64,000 bases of DNA from an uncultured Arenicella sp. Lineage in GTDB: Bacteria; Pseudomonadota; Gammaproteobacteria; Arenicellales; Arenicellaceae. Of the stretch, positions 8,888-17,675 are shown in pieces. Each line of letters opens with the position of its first letter. The first letter of the stretch is position 1. The DNA is taken from contig CALIVT010000013.1 in the NCBI GenBank assembly GCA_938048185.1, positions 1 through 64,000 on the forward strand. Direction: 5' to 3'. Made by a program: the position numbers and the translations under genes. A model generated the notes under the pieces. It worked only from the letters and a program-made list of their open reading frames with translations, had not been told where the DNA came from and did no database searches.

Positions 8888-8964
8888 ATCAAGGGTTGCG
8901 GCGCATCTAGCGAAGTAGTTTAACGTTAAATTTAAAACCCTTATATATTCACCGGAGGACATAC

Positions 8965-9384
8965 ATGTCTTTAAAAGGTTCAAAAACTGAGCAAGCGTTG
9001 AAAGATGCTTTCGCTGGCGAATCCCAAGCTAATCGCCGCTATTTATATTTTGCTGCCAAAGCCGATGTAGAAGGCTACAACGATGTAGCGGCTGTATTTC
9101 GCTCAACGGCGGAAGGCGAAACAGGCCACGCACATGGTCATTTAGAGTATCTAGAAGAAGTGGGGGACCCAGCGACGGGCCTTCCAATTGGCAGCACATC
9201 TGACAACTTGAAGTCCGCTATCGCTGGTGAAACGCACGAGTACACCGACATGTATCCAGGCATGGCCAAAGACGCACGTGACGAAGGCTTTGACGAGATT
9301 GCTGATTGGTTTGAGACGCTAGCGAAAGCAGAGCGTTCGCACGCCAACAAGTTCCAAAAAACGTTCGACACCTTAGACGACTAA
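8965..9384 (+). CDS. rbr: Rubrerythrin-family diiron protein without rubredoxin domain
   Basis: The 139-residue product is a ferritin-like four-helix bundle. Metal-binding Glu/His patterns are visible: [43 protein letters not shown] and [11 protein letters not shown]. It lacks the C-terminal rubredoxin Cys4 domain of classical rubrerythrins (about 190 residues), so electrons for peroxide reduction must come from another protein. A strong ribosome binding site (GGAGGA) lies 6 bp before the ATG. It is divergent from oxyR and followed by a strong terminator, then by an iron-sulfur protein and a DUF3501 protein on the same strand. Role inferred: peroxide scavenging in the cytoplasm. Confidence 0.92.
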   Translation: MSLKGSKTEQALKDAFAGESQANRRYLYFAAKADVEGYNDVAAVFRSTAEGETGHAHGHLEYLEEVGDPATGLPIGSTSDNLKSAIAGETHEYTDMYPGMAKDARDEGFDEIADWFETLAKAERSHANKFQKTFDTLDD

Positions 9385-9400
9385 CACATAGCCGTTTTGG

Positions 9401-9438
9401 CTAAAAAAGCCGAGGCACACACGCCCCGGCTTTTTTAG
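9401..9438 (+). terminator. Strong Rho-independent terminator after rubrerythrin
   Basis: A 16-bp stem is formed by 9401-9416 and 9423-9438 with one non-Watson-Crick position and a 6-nt loop. The 3' arm ends in six T and the 5' arm begins with six A, so it could work on both strands. It should separate most rubrerythrin transcripts from the downstream iron-sulfur gene. Confidence 0.88.
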
Positions 9439-9508
9439 CGACGCTATGCCTATATGTCCCTCACCCGCATTTCGATACCCTAACCCGCTAATTACACAGA
9501 TAACGTTC

Positions 9509-10837
9509 ATGAGAGAAGGCAGCTTAGAAGCCCCTACCCGGCACCCTGTAGATTGGAAGAATGATTTATTTTGGGACAAATCTGATCTAGAGGCCGAACT
9601 TGAACGCGTCTACGATATTTGCCACGGCTGTCGACGCTGCGTGAGTTTGTGTGATGCCTTTCCTACTCTCTTTGATTTGGTCGATGAATCCGAAACGATG
9701 GAAGTTGACGGTGTCGCAAAAACCGACTACAAGAAAGTGGTTGATCAGTGCTACCTATGTGATCTTTGCTACCTCACTAAGTGCCCCTATGTTCCACCGC
9801 ATGAGTGGAATGTTGATTTCCCGCACTTAATGCTGCGCGCCAAGGCCCAAGACTTTAAAGAAAATGGCACCAGCTTCCGCAATAAAACGCTGACCAATAC
9901 TGACGCGATGAACAAGTTGATGAAAATTCCGGTCATCAACCAAGCGGGTAACGCGCTCTTAGAAAACAAAACCTTTCGGTCGGTGTTTGAGAAAGGCTTC
10001 GGGGTGCATCGCGACGCACCGGTGCCCAAATATCATACGAAAAATGTTGCTAAGTTAACTAAAGGCTTGGCGCAGGTAAGCATCACGGCTAAGCCAGTAG
10101 GCCGCACAACAGGCAAGGTCGCGTTGTACGCGACGTGTTACGGAAACTACAACACACCAGACCTAGGCGCTGATTTCCTAAAGGTATTTCAACATAACGA
10201 GGTTGAAATTAAATTGGTACCCAAAGAACGCTGCTGCGGCATGCCCAAATTTGAGCTTGGCGACCTAGATTCGGTCGAACAAAGCATGCAATACAATATC
10301 CCCGTCTTAGCCAAATTGGTCGACGAAGGCTATGACTTAGTTGCACCAATCCCTTCTTGCGTGTTGATGTATAAGCAAGAGCTGCCCCTGATGTTTCCTG
10401 ATAACAAAGACGTTATAAAGGTGCGAAACGCATTTTTTGATCCGTTCGAGTATTTGATGATTCGGCATAAAGGTGGCGAGCTAAAAACCGACTTTAAACA
10501 AGAGCTTGGCGACATATCTTATCAAGTTGCCTGTCATCAACGGGTGCAAAAAATTGGTGGTAAAACCAAAGATTTATTAAGCCTGGTGCCCGGCACCCAA
10601 GTCTTATCCATCGAACGTTGCTCAGGTCATGATGGCACGTATGCGGTCAAGCAAGAGACGTACGATAAATCGGTTAAAATAGCGCGGCCGGTGGTGCGCA
10701 AGGTGACTGAACAAGCCGCCAACCATTTCACCAGCGATTGCCCGATGGCCAATGCTCATATCGCTAAACTGGCGGGTGATGCAATTAAAAGTAACGAACA
10801 TCCAATGACTCTGCTGCGCAGAGCATACAGCCTATAG
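9509..10837 (+). CDS. Iron-sulfur CCG-domain oxidoreductase (GlpC/HdrD-like) of the rubrerythrin-DUF3501 module
   Basis: The protein has two ferredoxin-type [4Fe-4S] motifs: CHGCRRCVSLC (C38, C41, C44, C48 from the ATG at 9509) and CYLCDLCYLTKCP (C81, C84, C87, C92). Two CCG-like domains follow, as in GlpC and heterodisulfide reductase subunits: ERCCGMPKFE, and a variant IERCSGHDG near the C-terminus. It should be a soluble electron carrier or thiol/disulfide-type reductase. I prefer the ATG at 9509 (442 residues) over the in-frame ATG at 9446, which lies only 8 bp past the terminator stem and encodes an unconserved-looking leader. The DUF3501 gene follows by 14 bp. Proposed role: electron supply to the rubrerythrin. 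Confidence 0.88.
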   Translation: MREGSLEAPTRHPVDWKNDLFWDKSDLEAELERVYDICHGCRRCVSLCDAFPTLFDLVDESETMEVDGVAKTDYKKVVDQCYLCDLCYLTKCPYVPPHEWNVDFPHLMLRAKAQDFKENGTSFRNKTLTNTDAMNKLMKIPVINQAGNALLENKTFRSVFEKGFGVHRDAPVPKYHTKNVAKLTKGLAQVSITAKPVGRTTGKVALYATCYGNYNTPDLGADFLKVFQHNEVEIKLVPKERCCGMPKFELGDLDSVEQSMQYNIPVLAKLVDEGYDLVAPIPSCVLMYKQELPLMFPDNKDVIKVRNAFFDPFEYLMIRHKGGELKTDFKQELGDISYQVACHQRVQKIGGKTKDLLSLVPGTQVLSIERCSGHDGTYAVKQETYDKSVKIARPVVRKVTEQAANHFTSDCPMANAHIAKLAGDAIKSNEHPMTLLRRAYSL

Positions 10838-10851
10838 CGGAAGCAAAACCC

Positions 10852-11451
10852 ATGAATAAACTAACGCGCGAAAGCCTAATGTCACTTGAAACCTACTCTG
10901 AAAGACGCCCAGAGTTTCGAGCCGAAATTATGCAATACAAGAAAACTCGGCAGCTACCCTTGGGCGATAACGCACGACTTTACTTCGAAAATATCAAAAC
11001 CATTCAATATCAGGTTCAAGAGGTTTTACGAGTCGAGAAGACCTTTGACGCAGCTGGTATCGAAGAAGAATTAGAGGCCTACAATCCGTTAATTCCGGAC
11101 GGCCGTAATCTTAAAGCAACTTTCATGCTGGAATTCCCAGACATCGAAGAACGCACCGCGATGACCGTCGAGCTTCGTGGGATTGAGAACAAGGTTTGGT
11201 TGCAAGCACACGATTGCGACAAGGTTTACCCGATAGCGAATGAAGACTTATCGCGCGATGACGGCTCGCGCACGTCGACAGTGCACTTCTTTCGCTACGA
11301 ATTTACTCCGACGATGATCGCGGCGTTGAAAAATGGCGCCAAGATGTTCGCTGGAATCGAGCACCCTGGCTACCGTGTTGAGGGCCTTGAAGTCGCCCCG
11401 GTGATTCGTGATTCTTTGGTTGCTGATTTTGACAAAGTCGCGATTAATTGA
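10852..11451 (+). CDS. DUF3501 family protein
   Basis: The 199-residue soluble protein matches the DUF3501 family: MNKLTRESLMSLETYSERRPEF at the start, NARLYFENIKTIQYQVQEVLR, AYNPLIPDGRNLKATFMLEFPD, and a C-terminal segment ending with KMFAGIEHPGY. It contains a single Cys (AHDCDKVYP), so it is unlikely to carry its own Fe-S cluster. The ATG is 14 bp after the stop of the iron-sulfur gene, which implies co-transcription. Members are found next to rubrerythrin and CCG-domain genes in many proteobacteria, as I recall, but no biochemical role is established. It may be a partner subunit of the reductase. Confidence 0.85.
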   Translation: MNKLTRESLMSLETYSERRPEFRAEIMQYKKTRQLPLGDNARLYFENIKTIQYQVQEVLRVEKTFDAAGIEEELEAYNPLIPDGRNLKATFMLEFPDIEERTAMTVELRGIENKVWLQAHDCDKVYPIANEDLSRDDGSRTSTVHFFRYEFTPTMIAALKNGAKMFAGIEHPGYRVEGLEVAPVIRDSLVADFDKVAIN

Positions 11452-11585
11452 GGGCGATAAACCTTCTCGTTAAATTCTCTATAAATTCATTTAAATTCAA
11501 TGACTTATAAAATATTCATAACGCAAAAAAAGACTGTAATTTAAGTTATTATTTAGAGCATTTCTTAGTACATTAGTCCAACATT

Positions 11586-11621
11586 CGGCGCGCACTCAAA
11601 GACCACTGGAGTCTCGCGCCG
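11586..11621 (+). other. G/C-rich inverted repeat in the leader of mksF
   Basis: CGGCGCG (11586-11592) pairs with CGCGCCG (11615-11621). Inside it, ACTC (11594-11597) pairs with GAGT (11609-11612), leaving an 11-nt loop and small internal bulges. It ends 22 bp before the mksF ATG at 11644, in a gap that is otherwise A/T-rich. It could be an operator, an mRNA stability element, or a hairpin that limits translation. No U-tract follows, so it is unlikely to be a terminator. Confidence 0.45.
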
Positions 11622-11643
11622 CCGCCGCCTATACTCAGCGCTT

Positions 11644-13113
11644 ATGTTTTTTTCTGACGCTAGAGTTCACTTTTTTAAACCGCTCACAGGCAAGTATCGC
11701 GAGCACGTGCGCAGCAGCTTGTGCCTACTCTATCGCCGTCAGTATGGCGCGTCAGCCGACTATGGACAGTCGCTAACCCGTGAACAGCTGATTGAGATTA
11801 TCGAAGAGGCGTTAATTCAACTCGGTGACGTTTCCTTTGATGTTGATACAGACGAAGACGCCCCCATCGAAGAACGCTTCAAAACCCCTCGCGAACATGC
11901 AAATTGGGTGCTTAAACAGCTGCTTGATTTCGGCTGGATCGATAGGCAAGTAGACACGGCGACCTTACAGTCAAGCTACCCTTTCAGTCGCCTTGGTCGT
12001 ATTTTCTCGCACGCGCTGATCGAAGCCGACAGTGCCCGCGTGCGCACTCGTCATCGCAATACTCGAAATACCCTTAACGCACTGGACGCGTTTGCCAGTC
12101 GCGGGGAAATTTACGATTTGCTCGATGCCTTTGATTACTCCGAGCGCATTGTCACCGACTTCACCGACGTGATCGCAGAGCTTGAGGAGAAGAAACGTGC
12201 GCTAGTGCAAGAAATGGAATCAAGGCAGTTAATACAACAGGCTGCAGAACAATTCTTTGATTTTATGGAAAAACGCTTTCAACCTGATATTCAAGTGCGC
12301 TTATCGGCTGACAGCGTTGAAAAGCATCGCGACCACATCGACAAACGCATCCGCTCGATACGACGTAAAAATGATGAATTTAAACGTGATGCAGAGGCTG
12401 AGCTGCGCCGCACCGTACCGGATTTGTGCGAAGCGCATCAATCCTACCTCTACTATATTTTGGATACGATCGAACGCCGCATGCACAACGCGGCTGACGT
12501 TATGCTGCCCTCTTTACGTCGCGCCTTACATGGTTTCACTAAACGCGCCGACATTATTATTCGTCAGCTCAGCTACTTAAATACGCAACAAGACAGTGAT
12601 TTAGTTGAAGTGTGTCGAGAACTTGCAGACCTTGACCCGGCAGCGTACGCCCAACGCATTGAGAATGCCGCGAACGCCATACCGGTGTTTAAGCTGCGTC
12701 TGATCGACCCGCAACAAATCAAGCTCGCTGAGCGCAAAGCGCAAGACGTGGTCGATAGCCAAGTCGCCACAATTCAAACACCCGACCAAGATGCGCAGTG
12801 CGAGCTATTGGTTCAGCAGTTGTTAGACCAAGCGTTTGTAATGAATAGCCAAGGCGTTAAGGACTATGTACTGCAAACACTTAAGCAGTCGCGAAAGCTT
12901 ACGACCAGTGATCTGCCTATTGAAAATGCCGATGACCTACTGGCCATGGCCCACGCGATTGAAGTGGGTGGCATAAACAACTTGAGTTCTGAGCTGCGAT
13001 TCCAGGTACGCCGTAAGGGCCAGCAAACCGCGAGTAATGAATACTATGAACGCTTTGATGAGCATGAAATTGAATTGATTAATAATCACCCCGACGGGCA
13101 AACAAAAAACTAA
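11644..13113 (+). CDS. mksF: MksF/JetA, kleisin-like subunit of an SMC complex
   Basis: The 489-residue protein begins MFFSDARVHFFKPLTGKYRE and continues with a winged-helix-like N-terminal region (LTREQLIEIIEEAL, REHANWVLKQLLDFGWIDRQ). A long helical middle section follows (IAELEEKKRALVQEMESRQ), then a C-terminal part. This fits the MksF/JetA family, which plays the part of MukF: a kleisin that bridges the SMC heads and binds MksE. It starts a three-gene operon (spacings 34 and 15 bp). The complex either condenses the chromosome (MksBEF) or excludes plasmids (Wadjet). The lack of a JetD gene nearby favours the first. A G/C-rich hairpin sits just upstream. Confidence 0.85.
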   Translation: MFFSDARVHFFKPLTGKYREHVRSSLCLLYRRQYGASADYGQSLTREQLIEIIEEALIQLGDVSFDVDTDEDAPIEERFKTPREHANWVLKQLLDFGWIDRQVDTATLQSSYPFSRLGRIFSHALIEADSARVRTRHRNTRNTLNALDAFASRGEIYDLLDAFDYSERIVTDFTDVIAELEEKKRALVQEMESRQLIQQAAEQFFDFMEKRFQPDIQVRLSADSVEKHRDHIDKRIRSIRRKNDEFKRDAEAELRRTVPDLCEAHQSYLYYILDTIERRMHNAADVMLPSLRRALHGFTKRADIIIRQLSYLNTQQDSDLVEVCRELADLDPAAYAQRIENAANAIPVFKLRLIDPQQIKLAERKAQDVVDSQVATIQTPDQDAQCELLVQQLLDQAFVMNSQGVKDYVLQTLKQSRKLTTSDLPIENADDLLAMAHAIEVGGINNLSSELRFQVRRKGQQTASNEYYERFDEHEIELINNHPDGQTKN

Positions 13114-13147
13114 TGACAATGACGATAAGCAAAACCAACATCTACCT

Positions 13148-13864
13148 ATGGAACGACTAAGCGAATTACTCGAGACCAAGCTCGATGCGCTTGGTCTCAG
13201 CGCAAGCGCATTCTCCGAACTGCTGATACGCCTGCTCGACTATGGCGTGGTTAGTCGTCATGAGAGCCAAATTGAAGCGAACCTTTACGACCGCTACCTG
13301 CAATGCGCCGATCTATTAGAAGACTACCTCGCACCATTGCATTTAGTGGTTCTGCACGATGCGCAATTCCAATTTGTTCGGATCTTTCCACCCGCGTCGG
13401 TAGTGCCAGGCATCGCTGATGACGATAAAGCACAGGATTCGCCGTTTCAATCAGGCTTTAGAACCAAACCTTCACCGGCCGCTATCGCCGTAATTCTCGT
13501 GTTGCGGGTTGAGTATGAAAAGGCGTTGCGTGAGGGCAAGGTCGATGAGCTGGGCCATGTCTTACTGCCACTTGAAGAACTCGTTATTACGATGAAGAAT
13601 TTACTTAAACAGTCCTTACCTGAGTCGCAGACTGAACGCCAAGCGATCTTTCGTCAGCTACGCCAACTGCGCTTGATTAAATACACCAACGAGTCCGAAC
13701 TTAGCATTGAGAACAGTCAAGACAGTTGGTTGCGAGTGGAGCCCAGCATTACTAGCTTTGTAAGTCAGGAAATGCTTGATCAACTCTACCCAAGCGCGGC
13801 AGATCTCGACGAGAATACGCGTTTAGAAACAACGACCAACGCGGCGCTAACTCCCAAACACTAG
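13148..13864 (+). CDS. mksE: MksE/JetB (DUF4194-like), accessory winged-helix subunit of the SMC complex
   Basis: This 238-residue protein sits between the kleisin-like and SMC genes, the usual place of MksE/JetB. It has winged-helix-like segments (FSELLIRLLDYGVVSRHESQ; ERQAIFRQLRQLRLIKYTNE) and the family's pattern of an early YDRYLQCADLLEDYLAPLHL and a late VEPSITSFVSQEMLDQLY. MukE-type subunits dimerise and bind the kleisin. The start ATG lies 34 bp after the mksF stop. The assignment rests on size, order and weak motif resemblance, so it is less certain than that of the SMC gene. Confidence 0.82.
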   Translation: MERLSELLETKLDALGLSASAFSELLIRLLDYGVVSRHESQIEANLYDRYLQCADLLEDYLAPLHLVVLHDAQFQFVRIFPPASVVPGIADDDKAQDSPFQSGFRTKPSPAAIAVILVLRVEYEKALREGKVDELGHVLLPLEELVITMKNLLKQSLPESQTERQAIFRQLRQLRLIKYTNESELSIENSQDSWLRVEPSITSFVSQEMLDQLYPSAADLDENTRLETTTNAALTPKH

Positions 13865-13879
13865 GTCTAGTCGATAACT

Positions 13880-16800
13880 ATGTATTGTAAAAAAGCAATC
13901 CTTGTAAATTGGGGTAACATTCCGAACCTTGAGTTTGATTTTGGTCCGGTAAATTTATTTTCGGGAGGCAATGGCTCAGGCAAAACCACCGCAGCCGATG
14001 CCTTGCAGTCACTGATGACGGCATCCTATGAAAACCTCTTTAATTATAATCCCGGACAAGACGAGACGACGCAGCGCGGCCGCGGCGGCAAGCAAGTGCG
14101 CACCCTCGCCTCTTACGTTTTAGGCTGTGACGATGGCAGCTATGCCCGTACTAATCCGACTGACGGCTATATTATCGGCGTCTTTCACCCCACCAAGGGC
14201 GAACCAGGAACACGTTTCACGGCAATCATGGCGGTACGAGCCGCGATCGAAACCAGCGGCAAGCTACGCCAAGCGCGACAACGACAGCTTTGCTTTTACA
14301 TTGTAAATGACGAAGAGCTTGGCATCGACCGCTTCGTCAAAGACAAGACTGTCATCAAGCTAGACGAATTGGGTCACGAATTAACTAACGCCTATGGCAA
14401 AGGCAGCGTAGAGATATACGACAAAAAAGGCTTATATTTAAACCGCTTATACGGCGCGTTACGCGGTCAAAAAGGCTCGGTTTCCAAACGAGAAGCGCAA
14501 CACGCAGCCAAAACGTTTTCTAATTTCATGGCCTATAAGCCAGTAAAGAGCATTAATGAGTTTGTCGCCAGAGAAATCTTAGAACCGCGAGATTTAAGCG
14601 AAGATATTAAACAAGTATCCGAGCTAATGAAGACAATTCACAGCATGGAATCCGAAACCCGTCAGATTACCGACGTGATCAGCAATTTGGATCAGACCGA
14701 GGGCTTGTCAAAGCGCTATATTGAGCAATGGCTTAATTGGAAGCTGTGTGAATACCGAGAGCTAGTGCGTCAGTCTTGGGTAAAGCAACGCGACTACCTT
14801 GACGCAAAAACTAAGCAAAGTGAGAACAACCTTGAGCAAAAAGAAGCGCAAGCGAAGCTCAACAATATCAGCGACAAACGCGGCTCTCTTCACGCACAAT
14901 TAGTTGAATTAGAAGCCCAGCGCCAAGGTATTCCAGCACTAAAAGACAAAGATCAGCTCGAGCAAAAAATTGAGCAAAACAGCGCCCGCCTCACGCAACA
15001 AGCTCGGCCATTACTCGAGCAAGATCAACAACTTAATACAAACAAGGCACGCGCTAAAGAGTTAAAAGCTCAAATCGCTGAAGCCGGGCTCGCCGCCGAA
15101 GTACCCGCCTTGGAACGCAAAGCGTTCACGCTTGAATTGAACGCTGTAAGTGATGCCAATGCCGACACCGGCATCAATATGCAAACCCTACTTACGCAAG
15201 ACTTGGTTGGCATTGCAAACCTAGAAAGTAAGCTGGATAGGCTGATCGAATTCGAAAAATCGCATCAAGCGCTGGCGTCGCGCTTGCATGATGTCTCAGG
15301 TGGCGGCGTTAGTTTGCGTGATTCCGTGTTGGACATCACAAACCAGCGGCGGCAAAAGCTTGCCCGTTTAAAAGAACAGGCTCATGCCAAAAAACGTGAG
15401 GTTCACCGTTTAGAAAACCAAACGGTAAGCTATCCGCCATTTATTGAAGCGGCACTAAAGGCCGTTGCTCAACAGTGTCCTCAAGCCCGTCCAAGCGTGT
15501 TGTGCGACTTTATTAGCATTACAGAACCGAGCTGGCAAATGGCGATTGAAGGCTATCTAGGGGGTAGCCGATTCTGCATATTGGTTGATCCTGACTACGA
15601 AGCTGAAGCCGCGCGTATTGTGCGCAATATGCCGGGGCGTCGTAACGGCGCTAAGGTAATTCAGGGCTGGAAGGCACAGCGCGATGCAAGCCGTCTATCG
15701 CTGGCACGGGACTCGATTATCGAGGTAATGGCGTTTGAGCACAAAATCGCCGAGTATTACATCAAAGGAGCGTATGGCAACGTGCTGCGAGTGGCCGATG
15801 AAAATGCACTGCGCGACACCGCCCGCGGCATCACCCCAGACGGATTAGGGTCTGGCGGCTACAGCATGTTTCGTTGTGATATCGAGGAATCAGACTTGGT
15901 GTTTGGCCGCGGCGCCCGCGAGCGTGCCTTGCACGCAAAACAGGCACAACTTGAAGACTTGCAAACCTCAATGTTCAGAGCCGAACGTGCGTTTGAAAGT
16001 GCCCTAGCCGCACTGACAACCATTGATAAAATTCGTGCGGTCAACTTATCTGAGGTGGTGCGGGCGATGTTAGAGCTCTATCGTGCGATCGAAGCCGACA
16101 ATACGCGCCTAGGCACGCTTGATCTAGGCGACCATAAGAATCTAGAGCAAGAACTAAACGCGAAACGCGACGAACTTAGCGAAGCCGAAGAGCAAGCTAA
16201 GGAACTGCAAACCAATTTAGGTCGGCTTGAGAGCGAAGCGAGTGCCTTGACACAACGAGCACTTGATTTCAGCAATGCAAACGACAAATTACAGGCCCGG
16301 CAAGAGCAATCCGAGGCCCTACTCGAGTCGATTAACACTCATTATCAAGAGTTTGCGGCGGATCAAGCCCTAGAAGAGGCCGAGAAAGCCGCACTGCAAC
16401 ACGCCAAAGCCAGCGACGCTAAAGATGACTTTATTAGCGAACTCGAGGAATATGAGCAACAATGCACCGTGCTCGAACGCGCCTTAGACAAATCGGTGTT
16501 ACAGCACAATCAAGTATGCCGAAAAGAGGACAGTATTCTCTATATGGTAGACACCGGCACTGACGGTTCAATGGCCCACAACACGGAGTGGTTTAAGCGC
16601 ATCACTATTGTGCTGAGAGAATCGAAATCGATCACTAATCGTTTAAAAAACAATGTGTTAGTGGGTAAGCATGAGAAGCTTTCAGATTTGAAAGACAGTT
16701 TTAATACCGCATTTGTAACGAACCTTTGCCATTCGATTTACCAATCGATTAATGATGGCAAGCGCATTCTAGACGAACTGAATAAAGAGCTAGAATCGCA

Positions 16801-17539
16801 CCTGTTTGGCACGGACCAAGAGCGCTATCACTTTGGCTACTCATGGGTGCCCGAATTTCAAGAGTATCAACGTTTTTTTAAAGACGTCATCAATTTGCCA
16901 GGCCTGGGTGATGGCAGTAGCTTGTTTGAGGCCGACTTAAGCCAAAAGTCGACTCAAGTGCGTGATAAATTATTGTCTATGCTGCTCGACAATGACGAGC
17001 AGACAGCGCTCAGAGAGCTAAAACGCCTGAGCGACTATCGACACTATCGGGCTTATGAAATCTACAAAACCCCGAAAGGCAAAGAACCGATTGCCTTAAG
17101 CCAGTACGGAACAGGGTCAGGCGGTCAATTGGAAACGCCGGCCTACATTATTCGCTCAGCGGCGGTTACCTCTGCGTTTAAATTTAACCAAGGCAGTACT
17201 CATTGCCGCATGGTGCTTGTAGACGAGGCGTTCTCTAAGATGGACGAAGCGCGTTCGCGCGAGGTCATTCACTATTTAACCAACGAGTTAGGCCTGCAAT
17301 TAATTTTCATCATGCCAACCAGTAAATCTGGCCCGTTTATGGATCTGATCAGTCATCAAACCATTTTCAGCAAATGCCCTTCTCCCGCCAAGGTCGGCGA
17401 GTTGGACACGCAAGTTTTGGTTGATCGGAGAATTTGCAATCAAGATAAGATTAAGGAACTCTGGGCGCAACACCGCAGAAACATCCGTGTGCAGACCAGC
17501 TTAGATTTTATGCAAGGGTTTGCAGAACGCCAGAACTGA
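13880..17539 (+). CDS. mksB: MksB/JetC, SMC-family ATPase (MukB/SbcC-like)
   Basis: The 1219-residue protein has the full SMC layout. Walker A is GGNGSGKTT (residues 29-37). Long coiled coils flank a central hinge-like segment around residues 540-600 (GYLGGSRFCILVDPDY). A signature motif GTGSGGQ lies near 1077-1083, and Walker B LVDEAFSKMDEARS has D1115/E1116. The ATG follows the mksE stop by 15 bp. It is shorter than E. coli MukB (about 1480) and matches MksB/JetC sizes. ATP-driven head engagement should power DNA loop extrusion. The neighbour downstream is htpX on the opposite strand, so no JetD/MksG toprim nuclease gene belongs to the operon. Confidence 0.92.
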   Translation: MYCKKAILVNWGNIPNLEFDFGPVNLFSGGNGSGKTTAADALQSLMTASYENLFNYNPGQDETTQRGRGGKQVRTLASYVLGCDDGSYARTNPTDGYIIGVFHPTKGEPGTRFTAIMAVRAAIETSGKLRQARQRQLCFYIVNDEELGIDRFVKDKTVIKLDELGHELTNAYGKGSVEIYDKKGLYLNRLYGALRGQKGSVSKREAQHAAKTFSNFMAYKPVKSINEFVAREILEPRDLSEDIKQVSELMKTIHSMESETRQITDVISNLDQTEGLSKRYIEQWLNWKLCEYRELVRQSWVKQRDYLDAKTKQSENNLEQKEAQAKLNNISDKRGSLHAQLVELEAQRQGIPALKDKDQLEQKIEQNSARLTQQARPLLEQDQQLNTNKARAKELKAQIAEAGLAAEVPALERKAFTLELNAVSDANADTGINMQTLLTQDLVGIANLESKLDRLIEFEKSHQALASRLHDVSGGGVSLRDSVLDITNQRRQKLARLKEQAHAKKREVHRLENQTVSYPPFIEAALKAVAQQCPQARPSVLCDFISITEPSWQMAIEGYLGGSRFCILVDPDYEAEAARIVRNMPGRRNGAKVIQGWKAQRDASRLSLARDSIIEVMAFEHKIAEYYIKGAYGNVLRVADENALRDTARGITPDGLGSGGYSMFRCDIEESDLVFGRGARERALHAKQAQLEDLQTSMFRAERAFESALAALTTIDKIRAVNLSEVVRAMLELYRAIEADNTRLGTLDLGDHKNLEQELNAKRDELSEAEEQAKELQTNLGRLESEASALTQRALDFSNANDKLQARQEQSEALLESINTHYQEFAADQALEEAEKAALQHAKASDAKDDFISELEEYEQQCTVLERALDKSVLQHNQVCRKEDSILYMVDTGTDGSMAHNTEWFKRITIVLRESKSITNRLKNNVLVGKHEKLSDLKDSFNTAFVTNLCHSIYQSINDGKRILDELNKELESHLFGTDQERYHFGYSWVPEFQEYQRFFKDVINLPGLGDGSSLFEADLSQKSTQVRDKLLSMLLDNDEQTALRELKRLSDYRHYRAYEIYKTPKGKEPIALSQYGTGSGGQLETPAYIIRSAAVTSAFKFNQGSTHCRMVLVDEAFSKMDEARSREVIHYLTNELGLQLIFIMPTSKSGPFMDLISHQTIFSKCPSPAKVGELDTQVLVDRRICNQDKIKELWAQHRRNIRVQTSLDFMQGFAERQN

Positions 17540-17576
17540 CGCATTCGGCTTCTTTTAATATCGTTTTGCCGAACGC

Positions 17577-17608
17577 AAAAGTGGTCAGCCATCTGGCCGA
17601 CCACTTTT
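17577..17608. terminator. Bidirectional terminator hairpin after the SMC operon
   Basis: AAAAGTGGTCAGCCA (17577-17591) pairs with TGGCCGACCACTTTT (17594-17608), with a single mismatch. A run of T follows on one strand and of A precedes on the other. A second weaker inverted repeat (17541-17549 with 17568-17576, one mismatch) lies just upstream. Both are between the convergent mksB and htpX genes. Confidence 0.8.
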
Positions 17609-17675
17609 AAAAACCAACTTCAAATCAACGACTTATAGCTATTATTTAACCTTAAGCACAAACGTTAGATGTTCC

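Noticed and set aside
8763-8964. A -10/-35 promoter made of TATATT at about 8943 for rubrerythrin
   Set aside because: A start site from this -10 would fall on the ribosome binding site, so it cannot serve the rubrerythrin ATG well.
11644-17539. Complete Wadjet defence system
   Set aside because: No JetD/DUF2220 toprim gene was found beside the operon or elsewhere in the window, so the neutral Mks condensin name is safer.
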